A stretch of 37,754 bases of DNA, taken from an uncultured Collinsella sp. (lineage in GTDB: Bacteria > Actinomycetota > Coriobacteriia > Coriobacteriales > Coriobacteriaceae). The position numbers and the translations under genes were made by a program. Below, one piece after another: positions 16,725-24,562 of this stretch. The DNA lies in the NCBI GenBank assembly GCA_900547765.1, contig URIA01000017.1, forward strand, positions 1-37,754, read 5' to 3'. Under the pieces are notes generated by a model. It was not told where the DNA came from. It ran no database searches and saw nothing but the letters and a program-made list of their open reading frames with translations. Position 1 is the first letter of the stretch, and each line of letters begins with the position of its first letter.

Positions 16725-17123
16725 CTAGTTGCCTTTGTGGAAGAGGCCTTTGATGACGGAAGGAATGCTCTTGGCGCCCTTGGTGGTTACGTCGATAAAG
16801 TCGGGCGAACGCACGAGCTTGTCCTCGTCAACGTACTTGCGCACCGCGCGAAGCGTCTCTTTGTCGTCGCGCGTCGAAAACGTAAAGTGACCGTTGTCCT
16901 TGGTGAAGATCGCAAAACGCGTGATCTTCTTGGTGCCGCGCAAAACCTCGGCGGCAATATAGTCGACCTCATCCCACGGGATCTGAATAAAATCCTCGGG
17001 ATTGCGCTCGTTATAGTACTCAAACGCCTTATTGCCCACCATTACGTTACCGTGACTGGTAAGCCCCATCAGGCAGGTTGCCGGCGTTGCCAGATCGACC
17101 GTGCTGTTCTGAGATTGCGCCAT
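16725..17123 (-). CDS. manO: DUF956 protein, ManO-like PTS accessory regulator
   Basis: 132 aa, DUF956 family. The sequence has the family features: SHGNVMVGNKAFEYYN, the PWDEVDYIAAEV strand, then FAIFTKDNGHFTFSTRDDKETLRAVRKYV in the C-terminal half (a PH-like beta fold is expected). ManO genes lie downstream of mannose-family PTS operons in Gram-positive bacteria and are thought to modulate them (family knowledge); the exact role is unclear. The ATG at 17123 has GAGG five bases upstream; the frame runs 17 codons further but those overlap the hairpin at 17152-17187. It lies 120 nt beyond manZ, separated by that terminator-like hairpin, so its expression probably depends on read-through. The palindrome array starts just past its stop. 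Confidence 0.85.
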   Translation of the reverse strand: MAQSQNSTVDLATPATCLMGLTSHGNVMVGNKAFEYYNERNPEDFIQIPWDEVDYIAAEVLRGTKKITRFAIFTKDNGHFTFSTRDDKETLRAVRKYVDEDKLVRSPDFIDVTTKGAKSIPSVIKGLFHKGN

Positions 17124-17139
17124 GCGCGCCTCGCCCTCC

Positions 17140-17187
17140 AAATAAAACAATCGGACCGCATCCAGTGTACCCACCGGGTGCGGTCCG
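17140..17187 (-). terminator. Terminator or attenuator between manZ and manO
   Basis: CGGACCGCA (17152-17160) pairs with TGCGGTCCG (17179-17187); a CC/GG extension and an 18-nt loop complete it. On the minus strand it is followed by ATTGTTTTATTT, a terminator-like U-tract that runs straight into the manO ribosome-binding site. Confidence 0.75.
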
Positions 17188-17243
17188 TTTCAATGGCTCA
17201 AAAGCCCTTGCCTAGCAATTCTCGGTCTTAAGCCGAAACGTGC

Positions 17244-18164
17244 TTACATGAAGCCGCAGACGCGACCGATGATGCCGATGGCGAAGAGAGCCAGGATGAT
17301 GACGATCGGGCTGACCTTCTTCTTGAGGAGCTTGCAGACCAGCAGGGTCAGGCACACGGCGGCAAGGCCGGGGATGAGCTGATCGAGGTTAGCCTGAAGC
17401 GTGGTGACCTTCACCTGATCAAGGGCGTTAGCACCGATGGAGTTATACATCGTCAGTGCTTCCTTGACACCCTCAGAACCGGAGGGCAGATTAGCCCAGT
17501 CGATAAAGGCGCCAGCAGACTGCGTGACCTTGGAGACGACCGGGGTGAAGGAGATGGACACCCAGCGCTCGACCAGGGCGCCGATGATGAACATACCCAG
17601 GATGGAAGCGCCCTCGGTGACCTTGCCCATCAGACCGCCGGAGAGGTCCTTGGCGATGGAGGAGCCGACCTTGTAGCCAAACTCCTGCGTGTACCACAGG
17701 AAGGCGTAACGGATGATGTTCCACGCGAAGAAGAACAGCAGCGGACCGGCGATGCTGCCGGACAGGGCCAGGGAAGCGCCCAGAGCGCCCAGAATCGGGC
17801 GAAGTGTGAACCAGAAGGCGGGGTCGCCGACGCCGGCGAGCGGGCCCATCATACCGACCTTGACGCCCTGAATGGCGACGTCGTCAATCGGAGCACCGTT
17901 GGCGCGCTCCTCCTCGAGAGCGAGGGTAACGCCAATGACGGGGGCGGAAACATAAGGGTGGGTGTTATAGAACTCCAGGTGGCGCTTAAGAGCGGCAATC
18001 TGGTCATCCTTGCTGGTGTAGAGCTTCTTGATCGCAGGGATCATTGCGAAGCACCAGCCGCCGTTCTGCATACGCTCGTAGTTCCACGAGCCCTGAAGGA
18101 ACTGATGACGGAAGCAAACCTTCTTGCGGTCAGCCTTGGTGAGCTGAATCTTGTTCTCTGCCAT
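17244..18164 (-). CDS. manZ: PTS mannose/fructose/sorbose family IID component
   Basis: 306-aa EIID membrane subunit. N-terminal KKVCFRHQFLQGSWNYERMQNGGWCFAMIPAI, of which the recognisable family motif is FLQGSWNYERMQ, is followed by VGMMGPLAGVGDPAFWFTLRP, typical of the IID cytoplasmic/helical part. Several membrane segments fill the second half and the chain ends with a hydrophobic helix (VVCKLLKKK-type loop, then VIILALFAIGIIGRV). With IIC it forms the sugar channel of a mannose-class PTS. The ATG at 18164 has GGAGGGGAG upstream and is better than the GTG three codons before. It follows manY after 16 nt and ends the man operon proper. Sugar specificity (mannose, glucose, N-acetylgalactosamine or other) cannot be read from sequence alone. 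Confidence 0.95.
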   Translation of the reverse strand: MAENKIQLTKADRKKVCFRHQFLQGSWNYERMQNGGWCFAMIPAIKKLYTSKDDQIAALKRHLEFYNTHPYVSAPVIGVTLALEEERANGAPIDDVAIQGVKVGMMGPLAGVGDPAFWFTLRPILGALGASLALSGSIAGPLLFFFAWNIIRYAFLWYTQEFGYKVGSSIAKDLSGGLMGKVTEGASILGMFIIGALVERWVSISFTPVVSKVTQSAGAFIDWANLPSGSEGVKEALTMYNSIGANALDQVKVTTLQANLDQLIPGLAAVCLTLLVCKLLKKKVSPIVIILALFAIGIIGRVCGFM

Positions 18165-18180
18165 ATGTATCACTCCCCTC

Positions 18181-18999
18181 CTACTCGTAATCGTTCAGAA
18201 TGTCGCCGAGCGGGTCGCCGGAGCCACCGCCCATGCCGCCACCCTGCTTGGCCAGATCCTTAAGGCCAAGGTAGATGAGGGCAAGGGAGATGCCGATGAG
18301 GCCAAGGGCGATCAGCGTGAGCTGAGGGATGGCAGCAAGGACAAAGCCGAGGATGAAGAACGGCCAGGTCTCCTTGGTGGCCATCATGTTGATGACCATG
18401 GCGTAACCGACGGAAGCGACCATGCCGCCGCCGACAGCCATGCCGCCGGACAGCCAGTCGGGCATAGCGTTAAGCGCGTTGGTAACAGCCTCGGCGGGGA
18501 TGATGCACAGAAGTACTGCCGGGATGGCGATACGAAGGCCCTGCATGAGGATGGCAGCATACTGCCAGCGCTCGATGCCGGCGAAGTCGCCCTTCTCGGC
18601 GCAACCGTCCATGGCGTGAGCGATAGCGGTAGCCAGGGTACGGCAGATCATGGTCAGGAACAGGCCAGCGACCGACAGCGGAACGGCGACGGCGATGGCG
18701 GCGGTAACAGCCTTGGCCGAGTCGGTGGCGCCACCGTTGAGGGCGAGCACCATGATGATCGAAGAAGCGACCGAGGCCAGAGCGGCGTCAGGCGCGACAG
18801 CGGCGCCAACGTTAGCCCAGCCAAGGGCCATCATCTGGAGCGAACCGCCCAGGAGGATGCCCTCCTGAAGGTGACCGGTTACGAGACCGATAAGCGTGCA
18901 TGCCACGAGCGGCTGATGGAACTGGAACTCATCCAGAATGCCTTCCATACCGGCAAGCAACGCGACAATAGCAACAAGCAGAATAGTGATTGCAGACAT
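18181..18999 (-). CDS. manY: PTS mannose/fructose/sorbose family IIC component
   Basis: 272-aa EIIC. It is hydrophobic throughout, with the IIC signature QFHQPLVACTLIGLVTGHL (about residues 27-45), then GGSLQMMALGWANVGAA and a series of about eight membrane helices. It ends in a Gly-rich acidic tail (GGGMGGGSGDPLG). IIC and IID together form the translocation pore; phosphate comes from the IIAB protein encoded upstream. AGGAGG lies nine bases before the ATG. It lies between manX (18-nt gap) and manZ (16-nt gap), so the three are one transcription unit. Confidence 0.95.
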   Translation of the reverse strand: MSAITILLVAIVALLAGMEGILDEFQFHQPLVACTLIGLVTGHLQEGILLGGSLQMMALGWANVGAAVAPDAALASVASSIIMVLALNGGATDSAKAVTAAIAVAVPLSVAGLFLTMICRTLATAIAHAMDGCAEKGDFAGIERWQYAAILMQGLRIAIPAVLLCIIPAEAVTNALNAMPDWLSGGMAVGGGMVASVGYAMVINMMATKETWPFFILGFVLAAIPQLTLIALGLIGISLALIYLGLKDLAKQGGGMGGGSGDPLGDILNDYE

Positions 19000-19017
19000 G
19001 TATCGGACCCTCCTTTA

Positions 19018-20007
19018 CTATGCTTGAGCGGCCAGTTCGGCCTTAGCTTTCTTCAACATGGCGTCGAGATCCTCGGAGGAATCCGAAGGAACCTTGCGGA
19101 CCTCGAACTTGACGCCCTTGGCCTTGAGGGCCTCGAGAGTCTTGACGTCGTCATCGCCCATAGCGACGGCGTTGGTGACGACGACCTTGCCCTTGGAGTG
19201 AGCCATGGAACCGATGTTGACTTCCTTGATGTCGACGCCGGCCTCGATGGCCTTGAGCAGATCCTGCGGGTTCTCAAAGAGCAGCATGGCCTTGGTGTCA
19301 CCAAAGCGCGTGTCCTTGACGACCTCGGCCATCTTCTTGATGGGCACGACGTTGGCATGGACTCCCGGAGGGGCAGCCTGCTCGATCATGGTCTTGCGAA
19401 GCTCGTCGTGAGCAACGCCGTCGGAAACCACGATGATGCGGTTGGGGTTGATCTGCTTGGTCCACGTGGTGGCCACCTGACCATGAAGCAGACGGGTGTC
19501 GATACGGACGTGGGCAATCTTGATGTGCCCGTCGCCGATGACCGTTCCCGGAGGGATGGCGCCTGCAGGAGCAGCGGCGGCCGCAGCCGGCTTCTTCTCC
19601 TCGGGCTCCAGAGACTCGGGCTTGACGCGCACGCCAGCCTTAGCCTCAGTCACGAGATGTTTTGCGATCGCATGTGCAGTGTTCTTTGCGTCAAAGCGCT
19701 GCGAATATGCCTCGATGAGCATAGGCAGGTTGACACCGGTGACGATAGCCCAGGAATCGTGGCCCTCGATGAGCCCGCTGATCTGGTTGAACGGCGTGCC
19801 GCCCCACAGATCAACGAGGAAGAGCACCTGCTCCTGGTCCTCGAAGGAAGCGACTGCTTCCTCGACCTTGGCGCGGAAATCGTCGGGGCCCATGCTCGGC
19901 TCGAGCGAGACCACGGCAACAGACGGCTGATCGCCAAAGACCATCGAGCCCGTCTGCTTGATTCCAGCTGCCAAGTCCCCGTGGCTAGCAAGAACAATAC
20001 TTACCAT
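19018..20007 (-). CDS. manX: PTS mannose-family fused IIAB component
   Basis: 329-aa EIIAB. The IIA domain (about 1-135) starts MVSIVLASHGDLAAGIKQT with phosphorylatable His9 and contains LFLVDLWGGTPFNQ. An Ala/Pro linker (about 135-160, EEKKPAAAAAAPAG) leads to the IIB domain (about 163-325) with the active-site His175 in DTRLLHGQVATTW. It takes phosphate from HPr onto His9, passes it to His175 and then to the incoming sugar. GGAGG lies seven bases before the ATG at 20007; the GTG directly before it is an alternative. It is the first gene of manXYZ. The 337-bp region upstream contains the promoter. Confidence 0.95.
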   Translation of the reverse strand: MVSIVLASHGDLAAGIKQTGSMVFGDQPSVAVVSLEPSMGPDDFRAKVEEAVASFEDQEQVLFLVDLWGGTPFNQISGLIEGHDSWAIVTGVNLPMLIEAYSQRFDAKNTAHAIAKHLVTEAKAGVRVKPESLEPEEKKPAAAAAAPAGAIPPGTVIGDGHIKIAHVRIDTRLLHGQVATTWTKQINPNRIIVVSDGVAHDELRKTMIEQAAPPGVHANVVPIKKMAEVVKDTRFGDTKAMLLFENPQDLLKAIEAGVDIKEVNIGSMAHSKGKVVVTNAVAMGDDDVKTLEALKAKGVKFEVRKVPSDSSEDLDAMLKKAKAELAAQA

Positions 20008-20344
20008 CACATAACCTCCTTTTTGTCTACGTACTTCCTACACGACATGAAAGGAGTATACCTGTTTGGATTGTGGAATTATAGCTAAATTCGCAAAAGG
20101 TTGGATTATTTGTTTAAACGTCTAAGTTTGTTATAAATTGATTACATTGCTGGTTTACAGCTCATTGCCTGATAAAACGTGATCTGCCGATTGTTTCCAA
20201 AGACATATACAGGCGCACTGTTCGTTAAAACCGCTTTTAGGTGGATCCCAATGCGCCTGCGTGCCGCCATTTTGTTTAAACAGACATGACTTGACTAACC
20301 GAAGCAAATATGTTTAGAACTCTAGCCCATGCAGTCATTGGATG
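20008..20344. other. Upstream region of the man operon
   Basis: 337 bases, AT-rich from 20060 to 20170, between hypA and manX. It holds the manX Shine-Dalgarno, TATACT (minus, 20055-20060) and TATAAT-like boxes near 20079 without convincing -35 partners, two TTTGTTTAAAC elements and an 8-bp inverted repeat CAGGCGCA/TGCGCCTG (20210-20217/20252-20259). No sigma-54 type -24/-12 element was seen. No gene is visible. Confidence 0.45.
20109..20281. repeat. Pair of TTTGTTTAAAC elements
   Basis: TTTGTTTAAAC is found at 20109-20119 and again at 20271-20281, each ending in the 8-bp palindrome GTTTAAAC (20112-20119 and 20274-20281), 162 bp apart in the man operon upstream region. They may be two operator sites allowing looping. 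The binding protein is unknown. Confidence 0.4.
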
Positions 20345-20773
20345 TTAGGCGATGTGGAGTGGGTTGGCGGCGTCGACGGCATCGGGTGCGTCGGAGAGGC
20401 CGTCAGGAGCAGCGTCTGCCGGGTCCTCGTCGGGAGTCTCGATCTGTTTGATCATTACCTCTTGGCCCTGCAGCAAATAGGTCTCGCCGCTACCGCAATG
20501 GGGACAGGTCTTGCCGTGCTCGACCGTCGCGTAGTCGCGGCCGCACGCCTCGCAATGTGTCACGGCCTCAACGGGCTCCACGATAAGCTCCGAGCCCTCG
20601 GTGATAGGCTTTTTATCCGCTGCCCAGCGCCAAGCGTCGAGCAGCAAGTCGGGAATGACGCCCGAGACCTCGCCCAACAGCAACGTCACGCTCGAAACGC
20701 GACGCACGCCATTGACGCGCGCCACGTTCTCAACATCGCGAATGATGTGGTAAACGATCCCCAATTCATGCAA
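20345..20773 (-). CDS. hypA: HypA-like nickel/zinc metallochaperone
   Basis: 142 aa. Read from a TTG codon at 20773 the protein starts MHELGIVYHIIRDVENVA, the HypA/HybF N-terminus in which His2 binds nickel. A four-cysteine zinc site (C74, C77, C90, C93; CEAC and CPHC) and the GQEVMIKQIE ending follow. HypA delivers nickel to [NiFe]-hydrogenase and sometimes urease. A tail of about 30 residues rich in Asp/Ala/Pro exceeds the usual 113-120 aa. AAAGGG sits seven bases before the TTG. No hydrogenase or hypB is in the window. A terminator separates it from the oxidoreductase upstream, so it may have its own promoter or depend on read-through. Confidence 0.82.
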   Translation of the reverse strand: MHELGIVYHIIRDVENVARVNGVRRVSSVTLLLGEVSGVIPDLLLDAWRWAADKKPITEGSELIVEPVEAVTHCEACGRDYATVEHGKTCPHCGSGETYLLQGQEVMIKQIETPDEDPADAAPDGLSDAPDAVDAANPLHIA

Positions 20774-20808
20774 GGCGAAACCCTTTCTGCAGAGGTTGAT
20801 TCGATGCA

Positions 20809-20854
20809 AACTCAAAACAAGGGGACGGCGAAATCTAGTCTGCGCCGTCCCCTT
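20809..20854 (-). terminator. Terminator after the Fe-S oxidoreductase gene
   Basis: A perfect 12-bp stem, AAGGGGACGGCG (20819-20830) with 20843-20854, has a 12-nt loop and is followed on the minus strand by GTTTTGAGTTT. It lies 16 nt past the stop codon and upstream of hypA. Confidence 0.8.
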
Positions 20855-20869
20855 ACCCGCCATGGTTAC

Positions 20870-23647
20870 CTATTTTCGACCGAACTTAATCTTGATGGCG
20901 CGCTTTAAAGCATACTTGCCCAGGCTGGGGAGCTTTTGCTCGTATTTGACCATCGTTGAGCACTCGGGGCGGTCGCGATCCAGATGGATGGCGTCAAACG
21001 CGCACTTGGTGGTGCACAGGCCGCAGCCGATGCACTTGTTGGGGTCGACGATCGAGGCGCCGCAGCCAAGGCAGCGGGCGGTCTCGGCGCGCACCTGCTC
21101 TTCGGTAAAGGTCTCGACGTACTCGCTAAACGGCGCGGCCTTCTCGCGCTCGCGGTCCACGTGGGCAACCTCGCGGCTCGCGTTGTCGTAGCTCTCGATC
21201 ACGACATCGTCGCGGTCGAGCGCGGTGTAGCGGCGCTGGTTGCGGCCGATGGTGAGCGTGGACCCCGGCTGCACAAAGCGATGGATGGACACGGCGGCCT
21301 CGTGACCGGCGGCGATAGCGTCAATGGCAAAGCTGGGACCAGTGTAGACGTCACCACCCACAAAGATGTCGGGTTCGGCGGTCTGGTAGGTCTGGGGATC
21401 GGCAAGGGCACCCTGGCCACGGCCAAGCTCCACCTTGGAGCCAGCCAGCAGGTCGCCCCACACAATGGACTGGCCAATCGACATGACGACACGGTCGGCA
21501 TCGACACGGCGCAGGTCGTTCCCGTCGTACTCGGGCGCAAAACGGCCCTCGTCGTCAAAGACACGCGTGCAGCGCTTGAAGGTGATGCCGCGCACATGAC
21601 CGGCCTCGTCCAGGTGAACCTCCTTGGGGCCCCAACCGCAGCTGATGTGCGCGCCGTCCTCGATGGCCTCGCGACGCTCTTCCTCGCTGGCGGGCATCTG
21701 GGCCTCACTCTCCAGGCAGAACATCTCAACGTGCTCGGAACCCAGACGGCAGGCGTTGCGGGCAACGTCGATGGCCACGTTGCCGCCGCCCACCACAATG
21801 GTGCGGCCGGACAGGGTATCGATCTTGCCGCTGTTAACCTCGCGAAGGAAGTCTACGGCCACGGTCACATCCTCGGCATCCTCGCCCGGAATACCGGCAA
21901 GGCGGCCGCCCTGGCAGCCAATGGCAACGTAGAAGGCCTTAAAGCCCTGCTCGCGCAGCTCATCGAGCGTCACGTCACGGCCGACCTCCACGCCATAGCG
22001 GAACTCGGCGCCCATCAGGCGAATGATCTCGACCTCAGCCTCGATAACGTCTTTCTGCAGCTTAAAGCTGGGAATGCCATAGGTGAGCATGCCGCCCGGG
22101 CGCTCGTTCTTCTCGAACACGACGGGTTTGTAGCCCTTCTCGGCCAGGTAGAAAGCGCAGGACAGACCGGCCGGACCGGCGCCGATGATGGCGATCTTCT
22201 GGTCGAAGCCGCCGGCACGCGTCGGGGTCACCACAGGTGGGACATAGCGGGTCGCGGCGTCCAGATCGCGCTGGGCGATAAACTTCTTGACCTCGTCGAT
22301 GGCCACGGCCTCGTCCACGCGACCACGGGTGCAGGCGTCCTCGCAGCGGCGGTTGCACACACGGCCGCAGATAGCGGGCAGCGGGTTCTCGCGCTTAATG
22401 AGTGCTAGGGCCTCGTCATAGCGACCCTGAGCCGCGAGCTTCAAATAGCCCTGAACGGCAACGTGCGCGGGGCAGGCCGTCTTGCAGGGAGCGGTGCCGG
22501 ACTCATGCGTCTCGATGCGGTTGTCGTTGCGGTAGTTGGGCGACCACTTGGTGTGGTCCCACTTGGTGGCATCGGGCAGCTCCTGGCGCGGATACTCGGG
22601 CACCTGTCCGCCGGACTTTTTGCTGCAGAGCTTCTGGCCCAGCTTGGCGGCGCCGGCCGGGCACACCTCAACGCAGCGACCGCAGGCCACGCACTTGTCC
22701 TTCTCGACCTTGGCGACATAGGCCGAGCGCGACAGGTTGGGCGTGTTGAACAGCTGCGAGGTGCGCAGGGCGTAGCACACGTTGACGTTGCAGTTGCAGA
22801 TGGCGAAGATTTTGTTCTCGCCGTCAATGTTGGTGATCTGGTGCACAAAGCCGTTGTCCTCGGCCTGGCGCAAGATGTCGTAAACCTCGTCGCGGGTCAC
22901 GTAATGGCCACGATCGGTCTCGACCACGTAGTCGGCCATATCGCCCACGGCAATGCACCAGTCGGCCGGGTCATCGGCGCAGCCCTCGCCCATCACGCGA
23001 CGGCTCGCGCGGCAGCTGCAGGTGCTGGCGGCATACTTACCCTCGTATTTGTCGAGCCAATGCTCGATATGCTCAATAGGCACCGAGGTGCTTGCGGCAT
23101 CAATGGCCTTCTCGACCGGAATGACGTGCATGCCGATACCGGCGCCTCCGGGCGGCACCATCGGCGTGGCGCGGGACAGCGGCCCCTTGGACGCCTGCTC
23201 AAAGAACTTGGCATAGACCGGATGCTCCTCGAGCTGGCTCACGCGCATGTTGAGGAACTCGGCGGAACCCGGCACCAGCATGGGCAGTACCCACTGCTTG
23301 GCGCGCTCGGGGTTTTCCCAGTTGTACTCGAGCAGACCCGTGTAGCTCATGTCGTCGAGCATCTTCTCGATATCGGCCTCGGGCATGCCGGTGAGCTTGA
23401 CCATCTCGGGCAGCGTATAGGGACGACGCATCTTCATCTTGCAGAGCACTTCGGCCTGCTCGTCGGTTGCGGCCTCGGCAAACGACCAGTACTCGTAGCC
23501 CAGCAGCTCGTCGCGATGCAGCAGGCGGTTGGTGCAATGCTCGCACAGTTTGACGATGGCCTCGCGCGGATGCTCCGGCAGCGGCGGCACGAACTCCGCG
23601 CCGATATCGGGCTCGGTGTAGCTAATCCCCGGTCCGTTGAGAATCAT
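20870..23647 (-). CDS. Multi-cluster Fe-S/FAD NAD(P)-binding oxidoreductase
   Basis: 925 aa. In order: an N-terminal helical region (1-200, CEHC at 35-38); a Cys-rich motif TCSCRASRR with C223 and C231; CNCNVNVC (284-291); a 4Fe-4S ferredoxin motif CVACGRCVEVCP (319-330); a GltD-like N-terminal Fe-S domain (C388, C392, then CGRVCNRRCEDAC at 427-439); an FAD-binding GAGPAG (489-494); an NAD(P) site GGGNVAIDVAR (about 645); and a C-terminal ferredoxin domain (CLGCG, CIGCGLCTTKC). It resembles glutamate-synthase small-subunit-type flavoproteins extended by ferredoxin domains, and probably moves electrons between NAD(P)H and ferredoxin-like or other acceptors; the substrate is unknown. GAAGGGA lies before the ATG at 23647. 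It is divergent from tetR, with operator-like repeats between. Confidence 0.88.
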   Translation of the reverse strand: MILNGPGISYTEPDIGAEFVPPLPEHPREAIVKLCEHCTNRLLHRDELLGYEYWSFAEAATDEQAEVLCKMKMRRPYTLPEMVKLTGMPEADIEKMLDDMSYTGLLEYNWENPERAKQWVLPMLVPGSAEFLNMRVSQLEEHPVYAKFFEQASKGPLSRATPMVPPGGAGIGMHVIPVEKAIDAASTSVPIEHIEHWLDKYEGKYAASTCSCRASRRVMGEGCADDPADWCIAVGDMADYVVETDRGHYVTRDEVYDILRQAEDNGFVHQITNIDGENKIFAICNCNVNVCYALRTSQLFNTPNLSRSAYVAKVEKDKCVACGRCVEVCPAGAAKLGQKLCSKKSGGQVPEYPRQELPDATKWDHTKWSPNYRNDNRIETHESGTAPCKTACPAHVAVQGYLKLAAQGRYDEALALIKRENPLPAICGRVCNRRCEDACTRGRVDEAVAIDEVKKFIAQRDLDAATRYVPPVVTPTRAGGFDQKIAIIGAGPAGLSCAFYLAEKGYKPVVFEKNERPGGMLTYGIPSFKLQKDVIEAEVEIIRLMGAEFRYGVEVGRDVTLDELREQGFKAFYVAIGCQGGRLAGIPGEDAEDVTVAVDFLREVNSGKIDTLSGRTIVVGGGNVAIDVARNACRLGSEHVEMFCLESEAQMPASEEERREAIEDGAHISCGWGPKEVHLDEAGHVRGITFKRCTRVFDDEGRFAPEYDGNDLRRVDADRVVMSIGQSIVWGDLLAGSKVELGRGQGALADPQTYQTAEPDIFVGGDVYTGPSFAIDAIAAGHEAAVSIHRFVQPGSTLTIGRNQRRYTALDRDDVVIESYDNASREVAHVDREREKAAPFSEYVETFTEEQVRAETARCLGCGASIVDPNKCIGCGLCTTKCAFDAIHLDRDRPECSTMVKYEQKLPSLGKYALKRAIKIKFGRK

Positions 23648-23740
23648 GGTTGTCCCTTCTCTTGCCACAGCCCGGCGAGACCGCGGCGCCCCTCTTTTTT
23701 TGCAGGCCAGGCATGCCCCCATGCCGTTCACCCGCCATTG

Positions 23741-23755
23741 TTGACATTGTGTCAA
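23741..23755. promoter_or_regulatory. Operator 1, probable TetR-family site
   Basis: Perfect inverted repeat TTGACA-TTG-TGTCAA. It covers the expected transcription start of the minus-strand promoter at 23760-23788. Confidence 0.7.
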
Positions 23756-23759
23756 AAAT

Positions 23760-23788
23760 AGTATTGACGAACCGTCAACAATATTCAA
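23760..23788 (-). promoter_or_regulatory. Promoter of the Fe-S oxidoreductase
   Basis: On the minus strand TTGAAT (23783-23788) and AATACT (23760-23765) are exactly 17 bp apart. The operator at 23764-23778 lies in the spacer, a typical position for repression. Confidence 0.55.
23764..23778. promoter_or_regulatory. Operator 2, probable TetR-family site
   Basis: Perfect inverted repeat TTGACG-AAC-CGTCAA with the same TTGAC-N5-GTCAA frame as operator 1, 23 bp away centre to centre. A related half-site, CGAACGGTCA, follows at 23799-23808. Confidence 0.7.
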
Positions 23789-23836
23789 GACTGTTAGGCG
23801 AACGGTCAGGCAAAAGAGGATGAAAGGCGGCAAAAC

Positions 23837-24499
23837 ATGGGCAACAACACAGCAGATACCTCTGTGGTCGATGCCGTCCCCGCATCCGATAGCGCGGCAA
23901 AGCGCCTGACGGGCGACGAACGCCGTCGCGAGATCCTCGATGCCGTGCGCACCGTAAGCTCCGAGCTGGGCGTGTCCCACCTATCGGTATCGGCCGTGAC
24001 CAAGCGAGCCGGCTGTACGCGCTCATTGTTCTACCACTACTTTGCCGATATGGACGCCGCCGTCACCGCTGTTATGGACGAGGCGATCGACGGTTTTATC
24101 TCCGAGCTCGAGCAGTGGAACGCCGGCCGCACCGTCGGTGATATCGAGGGCGCGCTCGACACCGTCGCCCCGCTCTTTAAGCGTCTGGTCGCCAGCGGCC
24201 ACGAGCTGCCGAGTACGCTCACTTCAAGCAGCGGCGCGCTCTACGGCGGCTTTTTACACAACGTGGTCCAACGCGTGGCACAGTATATCTGCGACACCAC
24301 CGTGGTGGATTTTGTCGCCCATCATGAGCTACGCATCGACCATGTCTACGAGACGTTCTACACCCTCATCATGGGGTTGTTGATGTATATCCGCACGCAC
24401 CCCGATGTGCCCGACGAGACGGTCAAGGAAATCATCGCCTCGACACTCCACATCGAGGGCTATACCGCCAAGTATCCGGAGCGCAAGCCCCAGAACTGA
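23837..24499 (+). CDS. TetR-family transcriptional regulator
   Basis: 220 aa. Residues about 28-75 form a TetR helix-turn-helix: RREILDAVRTVSSELGVSHL, then SVSAVTKRAGCTRSLFYHYF with the family-typical recognition helix ending in FYHYF, followed by DMDAAVTAVMDEAID. The C-terminal ~140 residues are a helical ligand-binding/dimerisation domain without an identifiable ligand. It is divergent from the Fe-S oxidoreductase and 63 nt before the polytopic membrane protein gene, with two matching 15-bp inverted repeats in the shared intergenic region; it most likely represses one or both and is released by an unknown inducer (inference). AAAGG lies about ten bases before the ATG. Confidence 0.93.
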   Translation: MGNNTADTSVVDAVPASDSAAKRLTGDERRREILDAVRTVSSELGVSHLSVSAVTKRAGCTRSLFYHYFADMDAAVTAVMDEAIDGFISELEQWNAGRTVGDIEGALDTVAPLFKRLVASGHELPSTLTSSSGALYGGFLHNVVQRVAQYICDTTVVDFVAHHELRIDHVYETFYTLIMGLLMYIRTHPDVPDETVKEIIASTLHIEGYTAKYPERKPQN

Positions 24500-24562
24500 C
24501 GACATTTGGCCAAACTGCCCGCGATCGGAAGAGGGGCCGCGGGCTTGTGAAAGGAGAGCAGC

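Noticed and set aside
16484..16753. Overlapping short plus-strand frames across the 61-bp array
   Set aside because: All three frames are open because of the repeat; there is no ribosome-binding site and the products are repetitive without a known motif.
18151..20088. 645-codon open frame on the plus strand across manX and manY
   Set aside because: It is antisense to well-supported PTS genes, has no ribosome-binding site and shows the His/Asp/Gly-rich composition typical of a reverse-frame shadow in GC-rich DNA.
20008..20344. Sigma-54 promoter for the man operon
   Set aside because: No TGGCAC-N5-TTGCA type element was found on the minus strand.
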